Below are positions 44,914-56,334 of a stretch of 64,000 nucleotides of DNA, piece by piece (position 1 is the first letter of the stretch; each line of letters begins with the position of its first letter). This DNA comes from Silene conica (lineage: Eukaryota; Streptophyta; Magnoliopsida; Caryophyllales; Caryophyllaceae). The notes beneath the pieces were generated by a model that saw nothing but the letters and a program-made list of their open reading frames with translations, had not been told where the DNA came from and made no database searches. The translations under genes were made by a program, and so were the position numbers. The stretch lies in the NCBI GenBank assembly GCA_029255685.2, contig CM055314.2, positions 37,950,790 through 38,014,789 on the forward strand. Reading direction: 5' to 3'.

Positions 44914-46388
44914 TGTTGAACCATATATTCAAATATATATAGTATATATGTTTATGTTTTGATAATGACAAGTCTAGCTATTTATATATTATATACTCGT
45001 ATGTATAATCGTGTGCTAAGTGTACAGAACATTAGTAACAAGATCTAATCAATCAAGTATAAAAGATTCAAGCATGTTAGTCAATGAATTGACTAAGTCG
45101 AAGATTGATAGAAGATCACAAGCGCGCATAATGAACTAAAGTTATATTCATAGCTTTAGTACAAGATTGAATCAAGTTATAGCTCGTAGCTATAACTCTA
45201 TATTATGAAGAAATGATCGGAATATATATGTGGTTGAGTTGAAACGTTTGTTTCCAAATTTATGTCGTGTAGAATTAGTGTCTAATTGGTATTCTATTTT
45301 AATAAATAGAATTGTTAATCTTAATAGGATTATATAAAATATCTTTAAGTTAAATAAGGAATAAATAATTGTCTTATGAGATAATTATTTATTACTAAAA
45401 TAAACAAAGGATTTTTATATGATCTTTATTGTCAAATATATATAATCTAGATAAAGTTTGTTTCGATTTTTGGAAACGTGTGATATGCCACATTACCATA
45501 AATCGTATAGGGTTTATTTAAATAAATATTATGTATTTATTTAATGTCCTAAACAAACTAAGATTATATTATGGTAATATATTTTATTATCTTTGACATG
45601 GTTTAGGAAGTTAATTTAATAAGGATACTAATTGTTTATTATATAAAAATCTTTCCTAAATATGAATTAGGAAATTGATTCCTTATATAATACATAAAGT
45701 ATATTATTAAATCTTTCCTAAATATATTAAGATTAGATTTAAGGTAATATTACTAAAAGACTAGTATTCTAGTTTTAGTAATATTCCTAAATCATCTAGG
45801 GTTTAAATTACCTAGATACATATTCTATATAAATAGACTACCATGATACATTAAAATACACGAAATATATACACACATATACACGCATATCGAGAGAGAA
45901 AAACCGCCGTTCATATTCTTCAAGTTCGAGCTTTTCATTGTCATATCCGATTCAAGATTCAAGTGCTCAAGCATTGATCTTATTCATTCAAGATTGTGAC
46001 ACCAAGAAAACATTGAAGACTTTATCTTATTAACGTAAGATAGAACGAGTATTTAGCGGTACTCATTGTAAGACAAATATTTAACGGTATTTGTCGTAGC
46101 TAGATATTTAACGGTATCTAGATTGAGTTGTGACTAACATCAAAGTCGCACGAGTAGGGTTGATAAAATTGTAATCCAGAGTTGGTACTAATTTTATTAA
46201 TCGAGAATAGTGGACGTAGGTCTCAGAGTGTGAGACTGAACCACTTCAAAAATATTGTGTCTCTCTTTATTATTTGCTCTACTCAAAGATCATCATACAA
46301 CCATACACGCATCGAAGAAGATTTAAAAAGAAGGCATACTCAATTCAACCCCCCCCTTCTTGAGTATATTATATCAATAGACTCTTCA
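44914..46388 (+). repeat. 3' LTR of the Sirevirus-like element
   Basis: This LTR is 1475 bases, nearly identical to 30543-32022, and is followed by the GTGGG duplication. Confidence 0.95.
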
Positions 46389-46532
46389 GTGGGAGAAATT
46401 TTAAAAGGATATGAGAATCGGTTATCACACCTACACTTGTACGGACAAGTGGGAGTTTGTTGGAGCCTTGTGTCCTCCACATGTAGTGTGATAACGTCAT
46501 TGCACATACCCTTGTACGGACAAGTGGGAGAT
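46389..46532 (+). other. 3' tail of copia copy IV, right part, with two polypurine tracts
   Basis: The tail resumes after the Sirevirus-like element. It holds an inner tract AGTGGGAG followed by TGTTGGAGCC (about 46448-46470) and an outer tract directly before the LTR at 46533. The duplicated tract and LTR start is the same in copies II and III. Confidence 0.88.
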
Positions 46533-46953
46533 TGTTGGGGCTGGTGTCCATGACAATTGAGTACAATGACTTATTAAATCTCTTTAAGGATCACAAGGGC
46601 ATACTTCAGTATTATTACCAGTTGATCCACGTTTATCAATAACGGTTGGCTTGCTAGATAAGTTTGACGTTATTGTCATACGGATGGCGGTGATCAACTG
46701 GTCCCTATACGTCACACCTATAGGACACGTTTGAGAGATGTGAAGGTATGAAAATACAATCACATTTATGCCGGATACGACTAAACAGTTAGTCAGAGGT
46801 ATTGACTATTAAATTAGTCAATAAGATGTTGAGATTATTATTTAATACGGATTAAATAATTTTAGCTAATACGGATTACATGTTTAATTCGTAAATTAAA
46901 TATAAGCAGTTATATTTAATTAAATATTAATTTCGCGTAATAATATAAACAGT
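46533..46953 (+). repeat. 3' LTR of copia copy IV, truncated
   Basis: These are the first 421 bases of the LTR. It stops at about 46953, where gypsy-type LTR sequence begins. The junction shares at most one or two bases, which suggests an end-joining deletion. Confidence 0.9.
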
Positions 46954-47165
46954 AGAATTTTATCACATCCAGAGAAGTCATCAGTTGTATTTTCTTTTAT
47001 GTTATATAGTAACTGTAATAACCAAGTTTAAATTTTATTAGTTTTTATAAAGTACTTTGGTTGTTTTACTTTGTTATTCACTACCTCGGACATTCCGAGA
47101 TGGTAACAGCTCTATTTATTTGAGAATGTCTTGCTAAAGGCTCTTAAATAAATGGGGGTGTTACA
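46954..47165 (+). repeat. Remnant of 5' LTR of the LARD-like element
   Basis: These 212 bases match the end of the 3' LTR (52604-52815) with about five differences. It ends GGTGTTACA and is followed by TGGTATCAGAGCG, a primer-binding site, at about 47169-47181. Confidence 0.9.
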
Positions 47166-49797
47166 AAGTGGTATCAGAGCGAACGATCATCAGGCCTAAA
47201 CCAAATGAATAATAATGAACGTAGAAAGAGTCTAATAAAATGAACTCCAGGTTCGTAACTGTTAGGAGCCCCAGGATTGGGATGACTTAGGGGTCCCCTC
47301 AAACCAAGCCACTGGCCCTTTCAGTCTAACCTGGAAACCCTCGAGTGATGCAGAGAGTGGGTAGTAATGAAATAAAGGAACAGACCTAATTATAGTGTAC
47401 TAACATTTTTGCAGGAGAAGAATGAGGTAAGTCGTAATGTGAGTTATGGTTAATGGTCTGTAATGGAAGAATGTGATTGATACTGAAATGCTAATTGATC
47501 TGAATGATTTAATGTGGAATTTTCAGAGAATGGATGTATATTTATTGGACAATAATTTGGGTGATAAGATCATATGATTTTGGTGTTTCGAAATGTCCAT
47601 ATGATATCTGGTTATTAAATGACTATCGTAATTACTATGTAATATATTGGTTGGTATTTGGATATGAATGATCAGATTTATATGTTATAGTAATCCATTT
47701 CTAGTGATATGCGGAACGGGTTACCCCCAAGCTATGAATGTTATATAGTTATGTGTTGCATAGATTGCACTTAAAGTTTACATGACAATTTCTATTCACA
47801 CACAACTAGTTTAGTTATAGAATCAGTATTCAATAAGTGGCACCTTGTTGATTCTAGGATATATATTTACGTACTTTTTTGCTGGGATTATTATGATGGT
47901 AGGAATTAATGCATTGTTCACACATGTATAACTATTAAATTATTTCGTTGACGCTACTCTTCAATTTCGCAATCTTTACTGTTTTGTAGATGGCAATTTC
48001 GGTTTGAAATAAAGAATAGCTATTAATTTAGTGCAACGTGATTTCAATGCTTCAAATGATATGTCAACATGTTTTGGAAGAAGAAAGATTGTATTTCAAT
48101 GTGATAATGTGAAGTGATTTTAAGGAACAAAATTTTTAATAATTTTTCCAGAATGTTACATGTTTGTACGGGGTGCCATTTAAAATGTGTTCTCTATATG
48201 AATGTGAAAATTTTATGTATGAAAACCTTCTGAGTTAGCTTTCCAATGCTTTTGATTTCATGTTAATACGAGGTATATTTTGCGATAAATAAATATTTTA
48301 GTCGACAGTGGTCAGACTGTTACTGCACATTTCGGTTTTGACCCATGTATTTGCAAAAGAAATCATTTAAAACGTCTTTATTGTTTATGCATAATTCCAA
48401 CTCCACTGTTTACAATATTCATTCACGTTTTCAAAATGATAAGCCACGTAAAATCTTATCGAGTCGTTATTTAATAGTGATTGTTGCAAGTCGTCCAAAT
48501 TTCTGTCTAAGTGGTGTAAAGTTTTTGTTCAGATCAACCGAGTTGTAAAATTGTTATAAATAAATTCCTTAAGCTTTGCAATTGATTTTTTTTTTATTTT
48601 TTAATTAGTTATATTCTCTAAAAACTAAAATAGCTCGCAAAATAGCTAAGCGGTTATTTAATTATGATTTTTGGGAGTTGCTGCGTGGTGTATGATTGTT
48701 GAAGTGGTAAAGTTTTAAGTATAAAGTTTAATCAAATATGAATTCTGTTATATAACCATCTAATATTCTGATATGACGTTAATAGCATGAACAATAGGCA
48801 TATGATAGGAATATGAGCTTTATTATATGATAGTATAACCTTACTTACTTTGCTTTTGGGTGAGTTTTGTATAAAGTTAGTTTTTTTTTTTATATATACC
48901 GACGCTGTTGTTATACCACAAGGTGAATTACGTATTGTTATGTTTAAATCTGATTACTCTATATTGAATTAGTAATTTGGTTGACATGCGAATTGTGGGA
49001 ATGCTAGATTTGTTTTTGATCTGTAACTTGTAAAATCGTCAGTGATTTGTGTCTATAAATTGCCTTTAATTACAACTGCATCGTTTTGAAAGTTCAAAAT
49101 GTTTTCGAGGTGATAATCCATGATAAAGTTGATGTTTGATGATTATGGTAATGATTTTTGCAACGTGACAGAATCTGTAGCTACATGTTGATGAAATCTT
49201 ACCTAATGTCATTTTCTCTTATGTGCATAGACCACAGTTTTGCCTCCATAATTTAAGTATGAGCATGAGATGTTTTAATTTGGCAAGTGTGAACCATGAG
49301 TTAGTTGATTGTCTACCTCGATGTAAAGGTGTTAATTTTGTGCCAGATGCTAGTTGCCCAGTATAGAGCACTTAACTTATCAAATAATTTGTGACTATTG
49401 ATTCGGTGATCTCCTTGAGCAATGAATGTGAAATTTTATAATGGGGTTACGGGGACGTAACCATGCTTTAAGGAGGATAGGATTGTAAAATCTTAAAGGT
49501 TTATGTTATGACCAGTTGTTATAGCATGTAAAATTGGTATGTCGTGACTTTTTGAATATATTTGATAATCTCGTTTACTTCTTTTAAGCATTATATTGTG
49601 ATTTGTGAAGTATCCTTTAATTTGGTTATGCGTTAAAACTTTGGGGACAAAGTTTTCTTAACGAGGATAGAATGTAACACTTCGCGTTTTGCAACCTATA
49701 TAAGTGCTACTTGTGACCGTTCCATGCTTGTTATGCGTTTCGTTACCGTCACGGGTTGGCGAACTTCGGGACGAAGTTCATTTTAAGGAGGGAAGAC
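47166..49797 (+). other. Internal non-coding region of the LARD-like element
   Basis: Only short, unconvincing open frames occur, and no retroelement domain is visible. Near the right end three similar terminus-like motifs occur at about 49449-49478, 49641-49671 and 49767-49797. Each has a GGGGAC- or GGGAC-type word, then an AAGGAGG- or CGAGGATAG-type purine tract, then TGTAA. The last is the working polypurine tract and LTR border. Confidence 0.7.
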
Positions 49798-52700
49798 TGT
49801 AATACCCCGTATTTTAGACTCGGTCAACGACAGTCAAACCGTGTTTTATACAAGTATTTCAAATGGAATGTTCATAAAGTATTTTACAGAAACTGTTATT
49901 ATTTTATATCGTATTCGTACGATTATTTCGTATTTCATAATCATTTTATATTTGACGATTATTTCTTAAAATGACACTTCATTCGTATTTCTATAATTTT
50001 GATAATATATTTATAATTAAATATAGTTCCTATTTTATATTAATTTCTCACTTATACTTGTTTTATTGTTTAAAACGTAATTATACTTAAACTTAATTTT
50101 TATATATTCTTATGTAAATACTAATAATTTTATATTCTTATAATTAATTTAATTAATATTTACATAGTTTAATTAATATAACTAATTTGATGTCTCGTTA
50201 ATTTTATGATTTCGAGTCGGAAGCAGAGTATAAGTCTTTGAGGAGCGTGTTGGGTTTGGGTCCGACAAGGCTATGTGATTCAATTAAGTATGCAGACCCT
50301 AATACTTCAACATATTACCAAAATACTACCTAAGACCTATACATCGACTTGTACTCCAACGAAAACCCTAATCAACTCCACCTTCTGATCTGCCTCCACA
50401 TCTCATATAGACCCTATCCACCACCAACCTCCTCTACCACCACAACCCTACCTAAAGTCGACCATCACACTCTGAGTTGAAGGAGAAAAACGCTGCAATA
50501 ACAACGCTATAATGCGTGATCTTACTTGCACCGCGTCAAGTTCGTAAGTAATTTATAATACCTTTTCATATCGTTATATCTAAGCTTTATTGTTATACGT
50601 GATCCCTATAATATGAATAACATGTTTGTCATCTTTAGACCGTCATAGGACCACCGTGGGTGGCAGTAAAACAGCCACGAATGTCGACAGTTAACAACGT
50701 CGTTATACTCTGTTTCGTGTTCCCTTACTTTCAAATCGTGTTTTCGGGTTTAATCTTTTTGTGGGTTCATGAGTACTGGTAATAGGGTGTTAGTAGGTGG
50801 TGTTGGTGATGGCAAGGTGGTGTGTGGTGGTCGGTAGAGTCGTCGCTAGTGGTCTGTTTAGGGGCTGTAGAGGGTACAGGAACAAGGGCAATGGCAATGG
50901 CGTAGGTGTGTGGGCGTCTGTGAGGACGGGTTTGTGACGGCTGTCTCAGATAGTTTGGCGAGGGTCGAAGCCTGGTGTTTTACACTAGGGAGTTGGGGGT
51001 AGTGTTTAGTGTCGAGGGTGGTACTAGGTGGTGGATACCGTGGTGGATTTGTCGTGGTTACAGGCAGGCTGCAGAGAAGAGAACAAGGGTTTGCAGTACG
51101 TTGTCGCGAGCGAGGGGTCTTGTTGCTTGTGTCGAGGGCTGGTGTGGTCGTGTTAGGGGCCGTGGTTGGTGTCAGGAGGTGCACCGTGGTGTAGAGGTGG
51201 TAGCCACCGTGTTGTGGTGGTGGTAGGGGTGGCTTAAGGGACGTCGAAGGGGCTGGAAAGTAGGCTGGTCAGGGGTTTCGGTTTCGGTTTCGGGGCTGTC
51301 GAAGTTATACGTTGGGTAGTGTTATCGTTGTCATGTGTGATGCGTTTGTGTTGTGTTATACTTTGTTAATATTATTATTATGTTATCATTACTATTATGA
51401 TTAAGTATTATTATTATGTTATTATCACATGTTATTGTTATTGTTATTGATTCTATTATTATTATTACTATTAGTACCATATGATTAGTTTTGTTTGTTG
51501 TTTTGTCTTTCTTTTTCTTCCTAATATTATTAGCATTGTTTACATAGTTGTTGCTATTGTGGGTATTATTAATATTAATATTAGTATTATTCTTATTACT
51601 ATTATTATTATTATTGTTGTTGTTAATAATGTTAATGTTGACATGATTATTATTATTAGTATATTTGCTCATGTTGTTGTTTACTCAAGTTGTTAAGTAA
51701 ATTTTATACAAGAATGTGACGGTTATCAATAGTTCAATTATATTTTGTATGTTCGCTTATTTAATTGAGTTAGTTATAAAAGTAGTAAAGTCGGGTTGGT
51801 TAAGTTAATTGAAGTAGTCATGTTTAATACGGTCTCGTTAGGCGCAATATATTATTTAAATTGTTAATTTGAATAATTGATTTGCTTACGTATTTATAGT
51901 AGTTAGTGATTACGTATATTATATTGGTAGGTGACGATTTTGAAGTTGCATTATTCTGTTTACTCGCTGGCTTGCTTTTGGACTATATTTCTATCCAGGT
52001 AGGATACACTGACACTATACTTTATGAAGTGATATGAATGGATGTTACTCTGTGATGTGTTATGAAAGGATGTTGCCTTGTATGTGATGGATGCAAGCAT
52101 GAATTATATAAGAATGATATTGGTTGGATTGATTGTGGATTATTGGCAATGGCATGAGTATTTCAGTATTTGATAGCATGATTAAAATAATTATATTGTG
52201 GCATTCATGAGCATAACATATGCATTGGTTACTGAGAAAGTTGTGGTCAGATATTGTTCTGATATAAAGCCCAGGGTGGTTCTGCAGACCAGGCCTGGTG
52301 TCTTATCAGCTATTGAGCTGGTGTTCGGTGACGACCGATTATAGTCTGCCGGGAGGTTCGGTATGGCTTGGTGCAAGGGTATGAGTTTGATATTGAGATT
52401 GAGATTGAGCTCGAGCATATCATGGCATTTGCATATCATAATTGTTGCATTATAATTATTGTGTTACCCTACTCAACCGCGAGGTTGACAGTGTATTCGT
52501 GTACACCTACGATGATCCGGAATAGGGAGTAGATTCTGCAGGTCAGAGACAGATGAGTTAGGAGCTGGGGCAGGAATCTGAGATGCGTACTTTGGACCGA
52601 CTTAGAATTTTATCACATCCAGAGAAGTCATCAGTTGTATTTTGTTTTATGTTATGTAGTAACTGTAATAACCAAGTTTAAATTTTATCAGTTTTTATGA

Positions 52701-52815
52701 AGTACTTTGGTTGTTTTACTTTGTTATTCACTACCTCGGACATTCCGAGATGGTAACAGCTCTATTTATTTGAGAATGTCTTGCTAAAGGCTCTTCAATA
52801 AATGGGGGTGTTACA
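49798..52815 (+). repeat. 3' LTR of the LARD-like element (3.0 kb)
   Basis: The LTR begins TGTAATACCCCG, ends GGGTGTTACA and is preceded by the purine tract AAGGAGGGAAGAC. Inside is a GGT- and GTG-rich part (50780-51240) and an ATT/GTT low-complexity part (51360-51665). Open frames there reflect composition and do not look like genes. Confidence 0.85.
51360..51665. repeat. ATT/GTT-rich low-complexity stretch
   Basis: Imperfect runs of TTA, ATT and GTT triplets produce Asn- and Ile-rich open frames on both strands. No gene is implied. Confidence 0.85.
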
Positions 52816-55572
52816 TTAATCCGATGACTTTAGCATTGATCTTCCTCAAGAACTATATAAACGATCCCAAGACTCAATTTCAGTAAATTGATAAGCCAAC
52901 CTCTTGGCTAATTCTACATTTAGAATTCGTGGTCGATAAATTTCTGTAAATTCTATCTTTAGTCCACCATAACCACATGATCGTACGAGGGTCATGATGT
53001 TGAGGTAAAATAAGTCAACAACTATTACTTACCCAACGTAGAAGGGGTCATATGGAGAGTAAGGTCCTATACGCATGGCGACGAAGAAGGGATTCATAGT
53101 AATTTGACTTATAAAAGACTAATCTCAATTTTAGGTTATAGAGGAAGATCCCATCATCTTTAATTTTAATTCATTTAAGTGAACAAATATCTAGCATGCG
53201 AGAATGAATAAACTAAGGTGATGGTTTTAAGGGAAAAACGTGTGACATCTTTATGTCGACACAGACTAGCATACATACTATATGAGTCAATTTTCATGCA
53301 ACTCAGGTGTTTTGGTTTACGCGGAAAAATGATGCAAAACAAACTTGTGAATGAAAAACAAAAAGAAATTAAAGCAAGTCCTAGTGTGGCCTATCCTGCC
53401 AAAAAGAACAAAAACAACTTGGAATCCATTCAACAATGGACCCTGGAAGCTTGTCTTGTCTTGATGTTCCTTCTTGGTGATGTAGTGGGAGTGAGCAATC
53501 CGATCTCCGTCTTGGTCTTCTTTATTTACATTTGAAGAATTACATAATAAAATCCAATTATTACATTCTAATCCCCAAAAACGTAAAAAAATATTACACA
53601 AGGGAGATTCGAGATCTCATAAATACATCACAAATTATGCTTCCTTCATTACGAAAACATAGTTTACTAAGGCCACATTAAGTATTACAACATACAACTG
53701 ATTGCGAAATTGTAAATAAAACCATTCATTCATTCAACAATATAATATATATAATGCATCATACTAATTAAATTAATCTTTCAAGACATAATTCCGTAAT
53801 TATGTAGAGTAATTTACCCAAACCACCATTTAATGAATTAAACTATGTGATAATTCTGTAATTAATCTCATAATTTTAATCAAACAAACATATTCTCATA
53901 TTATCGTATAATATGATTAATCCAACATTACTTTAAACGCTTTTAAAATAATTGGGTATCAAAACTTGTGAACTTTTTCACAACAACATGTATACATTAT
54001 CCTTATAATGCATAACATGAAAAAAAAACAAGACGAAAATAACCCGTAAAAATCAGCCGAAATAAATAAATAAATAAAAAGGTTGCTAAATTATTTTTTT
54101 TCCGCGTGAACAGTACGGTGGGGGTTTTTTTTTCCAAAAAAAATGTACTTGAAAAATAATGTCGGGTTGCTAAAATACAAGATCGATAACATTCAAAATC
54201 TAATCCTTTTAGACATTGATATAATCTCAATAATTCAAATTAACTTTTTAAGACGAATATCAAGATTATCAGGGGATCGATTATTTAGGAAATTATTTCG
54301 TCAAGAACATTCAAGACGATTCCCTTTTACGTTTTAACTCAATCCTTATTAAATTAAAACATCTACAAATTTATTATTTTGTCATCTTAACTGATTAATA
54401 CAACAACAATAATAGATCAAAAAGGAAAACGACAAAAAAAATGTCTCGGCTAAGAAAATTGCGACGTCTTTTTTTTTCTCTAAACGTTTATGAAAATCAT
54501 ACAAAAATAAATTTCGTAAGCCTTAGGCTCTGATACCTTTTGTGAGAAAATATCCGTATATATTCCCACAACTTTATATGCAGGATTATAACAAATTTAT
54601 AATGTACGATTTATGGTCATAAACGAAGAACAAGATACAAAGATAGGGATCAAGAATTAACCTTCTGTCCTTGCAAAGGCCTAAGATCAGGTATCAAAAC
54701 AGATATCCTCCTAATCGTTGCACCCAAGATGTCCTGAGAAATACCCTTTCCGAGCTAGAAACTACAAAATTACCTTTAATTTTGTGTAAGATGAAAAGCT
54801 AGAGAGAGATGAGGGATTTTTGCGCGGGAACTCATGAGGTATAGGGAGGCGTGCCATATGCTATTTATAGGGGTGGTGTTTGATAGTCTGTATATCTCTT
54901 AACCACCTTACCTAGTTTAGATAGGATAATCAAATCCGTATTTGATTTTGCCTAAACTACTGCTTAAACAAATAACAAACTCTATCTTATGGCATCTCCA
55001 ACTACTGACCGAAAATCCACCATCTGGCCGAAATTTTATCAGTTTCGGCCTTAGTAACCGTTTTTATATTTACTTAAATTCGGTTATTAAGCTCTCTTTT
55101 GCGTAATGTTTTATCTTATAAATATCGTATATTTATAATCTAAACAATTAAATATAAGCTTTTATATTTAACTGAATCATTTAATCCATATTAAATGATT
55201 TCATTACACACTAATTAATATAACATTTTACATTTAATCACGAAATAACATTTTAATTCGTCTTAGCTAAAATTATTTAATCAGTATTAAATAATTATAT
55301 CATCATTACTTTGACTAACCATTTAGTCGTATAGGGTATCAATATGATTACATTTTCATCTAATCATATCTCTTAGATTCCATCCTTTACGTGTGACTCT
55401 TAGGGACCGGTTGATTACCGCCATCTGTATGACAATAACGTCAAACTTTCTAGCAAGCCAACCGTTATTGATAAACGTGAATCAACTGGCTAAAATTCAA
55501 AGTATACCCTGTGTTCCTTTAAGAGATTTATCCGTTTTGTCGCACTAACTGTTGAGGACACTAGCTCCAACA
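52816..55572 (-). mobile_element. Diverged copia copy V: leader and 5' LTR only
   Basis: On the minus strand a leader (54540 down to 52816) follows an LTR (55572 to 54541). The leader aligns with those of copies I-IV (same order of conserved blocks, same GTAAGT donor) but is clearly diverged. It stops at 52815, where the LARD-like LTR begins, and the coding region is absent. The TATCAGAGCC part of the primer-binding site is present, but the preceding bases are altered. No palindrome boxes are seen in this leader. Confidence 0.85.
54541..55572 (-). repeat. 5' LTR of copia copy V
   Basis: This LTR is 1032 bases, beginning TGTTGGAGCTAGTG and ending TCTCACA on the minus strand. Its start resembles the internal LTR-like start found in the tails of copies I-IV more than it resembles their own LTRs. 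Confidence 0.85.
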
Positions 55573-55968
55573 AGTATAGGACCATACAAGGATGAGTTGT
55601 GGTGTGATCTAGTCCCAATGAGTGCGAGTCATATTCTATTAGGGACACCATGGCAGTTTGATCGAAGGGTCAAGCATGATGGGAGAACTAATATCTATAG
55701 TGTCACCAAGGGGAAGACAATTTATAATTTAAAACCAATGTCACCAAAGAAGGCTGATCATAACATAGATTTAATGAAGATTGACTCTTCTAAAGATGAT
55801 CACGAAGAGGAAACAGTAAGACAACATGGAGATAAGTTACCAAACAGACCCAACAAGTTTCCGATTGTGCAAGTACCTGATATTACAGGGGCGAACAGTC
55901 CAAAAGACTATCGAAAAGAAAACTTACATGTTCAGATGTTAGATCAAGATAAGAAGAAGAAGTCATAA
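55573..55968 (+). pseudogene. Ty3/gypsy protease-region fragment
   Basis: The translation GPYKDELWCDLVPM followed by ILLGTPWQFDRRVKHDGRTN is typical of the C-terminal side of a Ty3/gypsy retropepsin, just before the linker to RT. The N-terminal part including the catalytic Asp is absent, cut off by the copy V LTR. The apparent frame start at 55552 lies in that LTR and is artificial. Confidence 0.8.
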
Positions 55969-56334
55969 TAGTTGAACCAAGGAGGAATAACGTTGATCAA
56001 CCAGAGGCGGTGACTGGCAGTTTGCATCTTCAAGCAGTTCCATTCATAGAAATAAACATTGAGGTTTTTAATGTTGCTGATAGGAGGGACGAACAAGAGG
56101 ATGAAAAGGGTATAGTTGGCGAGCTAGGTATAAGTGATCGAGGGCTATTTCGAGATCCATCTAAAGCTGAAGCGAACTGTGTTGTCAACCTGATATTGGG
56201 AGTGTTCGGGAGTGGTGGACTTCATAAGGAAAAGGGCTAATCACGGTGGTAATATTGTTGATCAAAAGAATTTTGAACTTTTACCTATCCTAAGTGAAGA
56301 GTCCTTGAGCGAGGTCGTTGATGAAGGTCTTTGT
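55969..56334 (+). other. Degraded continuation of the gypsy fragment
   Basis: Short frames follow, such as 56010-56240 (76 codons, acidic). This is where a protease-RT linker would lie. I recognise no domain; it is probably decayed retroelement sequence. Confidence 0.4.

Larger units (their letters stand above)
30543..46388 (+). mobile_element. Sirevirus-like Ty1/copia element, complete, with a CACTA insertion
   Basis: This is a full element with 5' LTR, primer-binding site, gag, pol in another frame, a third ORF, several polypurine tracts and a 3' LTR, flanked by an exact 5-base duplication. The long gag with two zinc knuckles and a coiled coil, the extra ORF after pol and the repeated polypurine tracts fit the Sirevirus (SIRE/Maximus) group. 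Excluding the CACTA it is about 11.5 kb. The LTRs differ at about five substitutions and two length changes, so it is young. Confidence 0.93.
23011..46953 (+). mobile_element. Ty1/copia copy IV, split by a Sirevirus-like element
   Basis: The order is LTR, leader, gag-pol with two stop codons, tail, and a 3' LTR truncated at 46953. The tail is cut at 30542/30543 by the Sirevirus-like element and resumes at 46389. The LTR portions that can be compared differ at about 6 of 421 sites by eye, so copy IV is older than the elements nested in it. Confidence 0.92.
46954..52815 (+). mobile_element. Non-coding gypsy-type LTR element (LARD-like), 5' LTR mostly deleted
   Basis: The order is the last 212 bases of an LTR, a primer-binding site, about 2.6 kb of internal sequence with no gag or pol frame, a polypurine tract and a 3018-base LTR. 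The terminus style (GGGACGAAGTTC, polypurine tract, then TGTAATACCCCG) resembles Tekay/Del-type chromoviruses. With no coding capacity it would depend on a related element for enzymes. Confidence 0.8.

Noticed and set aside
50858..51226. Overlapping frames on both strands in the 3-kb LTR
   Set aside because: They arise from G/T-rich composition within an LTR and show no domain.
51331..51696. Asn-rich and Ile-rich open frames
   Set aside because: They are translations of ATT/GTT low-complexity sequence.
55552..55575. Start of the gypsy protease frame at 55552
   Set aside because: These bases belong to the copy V LTR; the true fragment begins at 55573.
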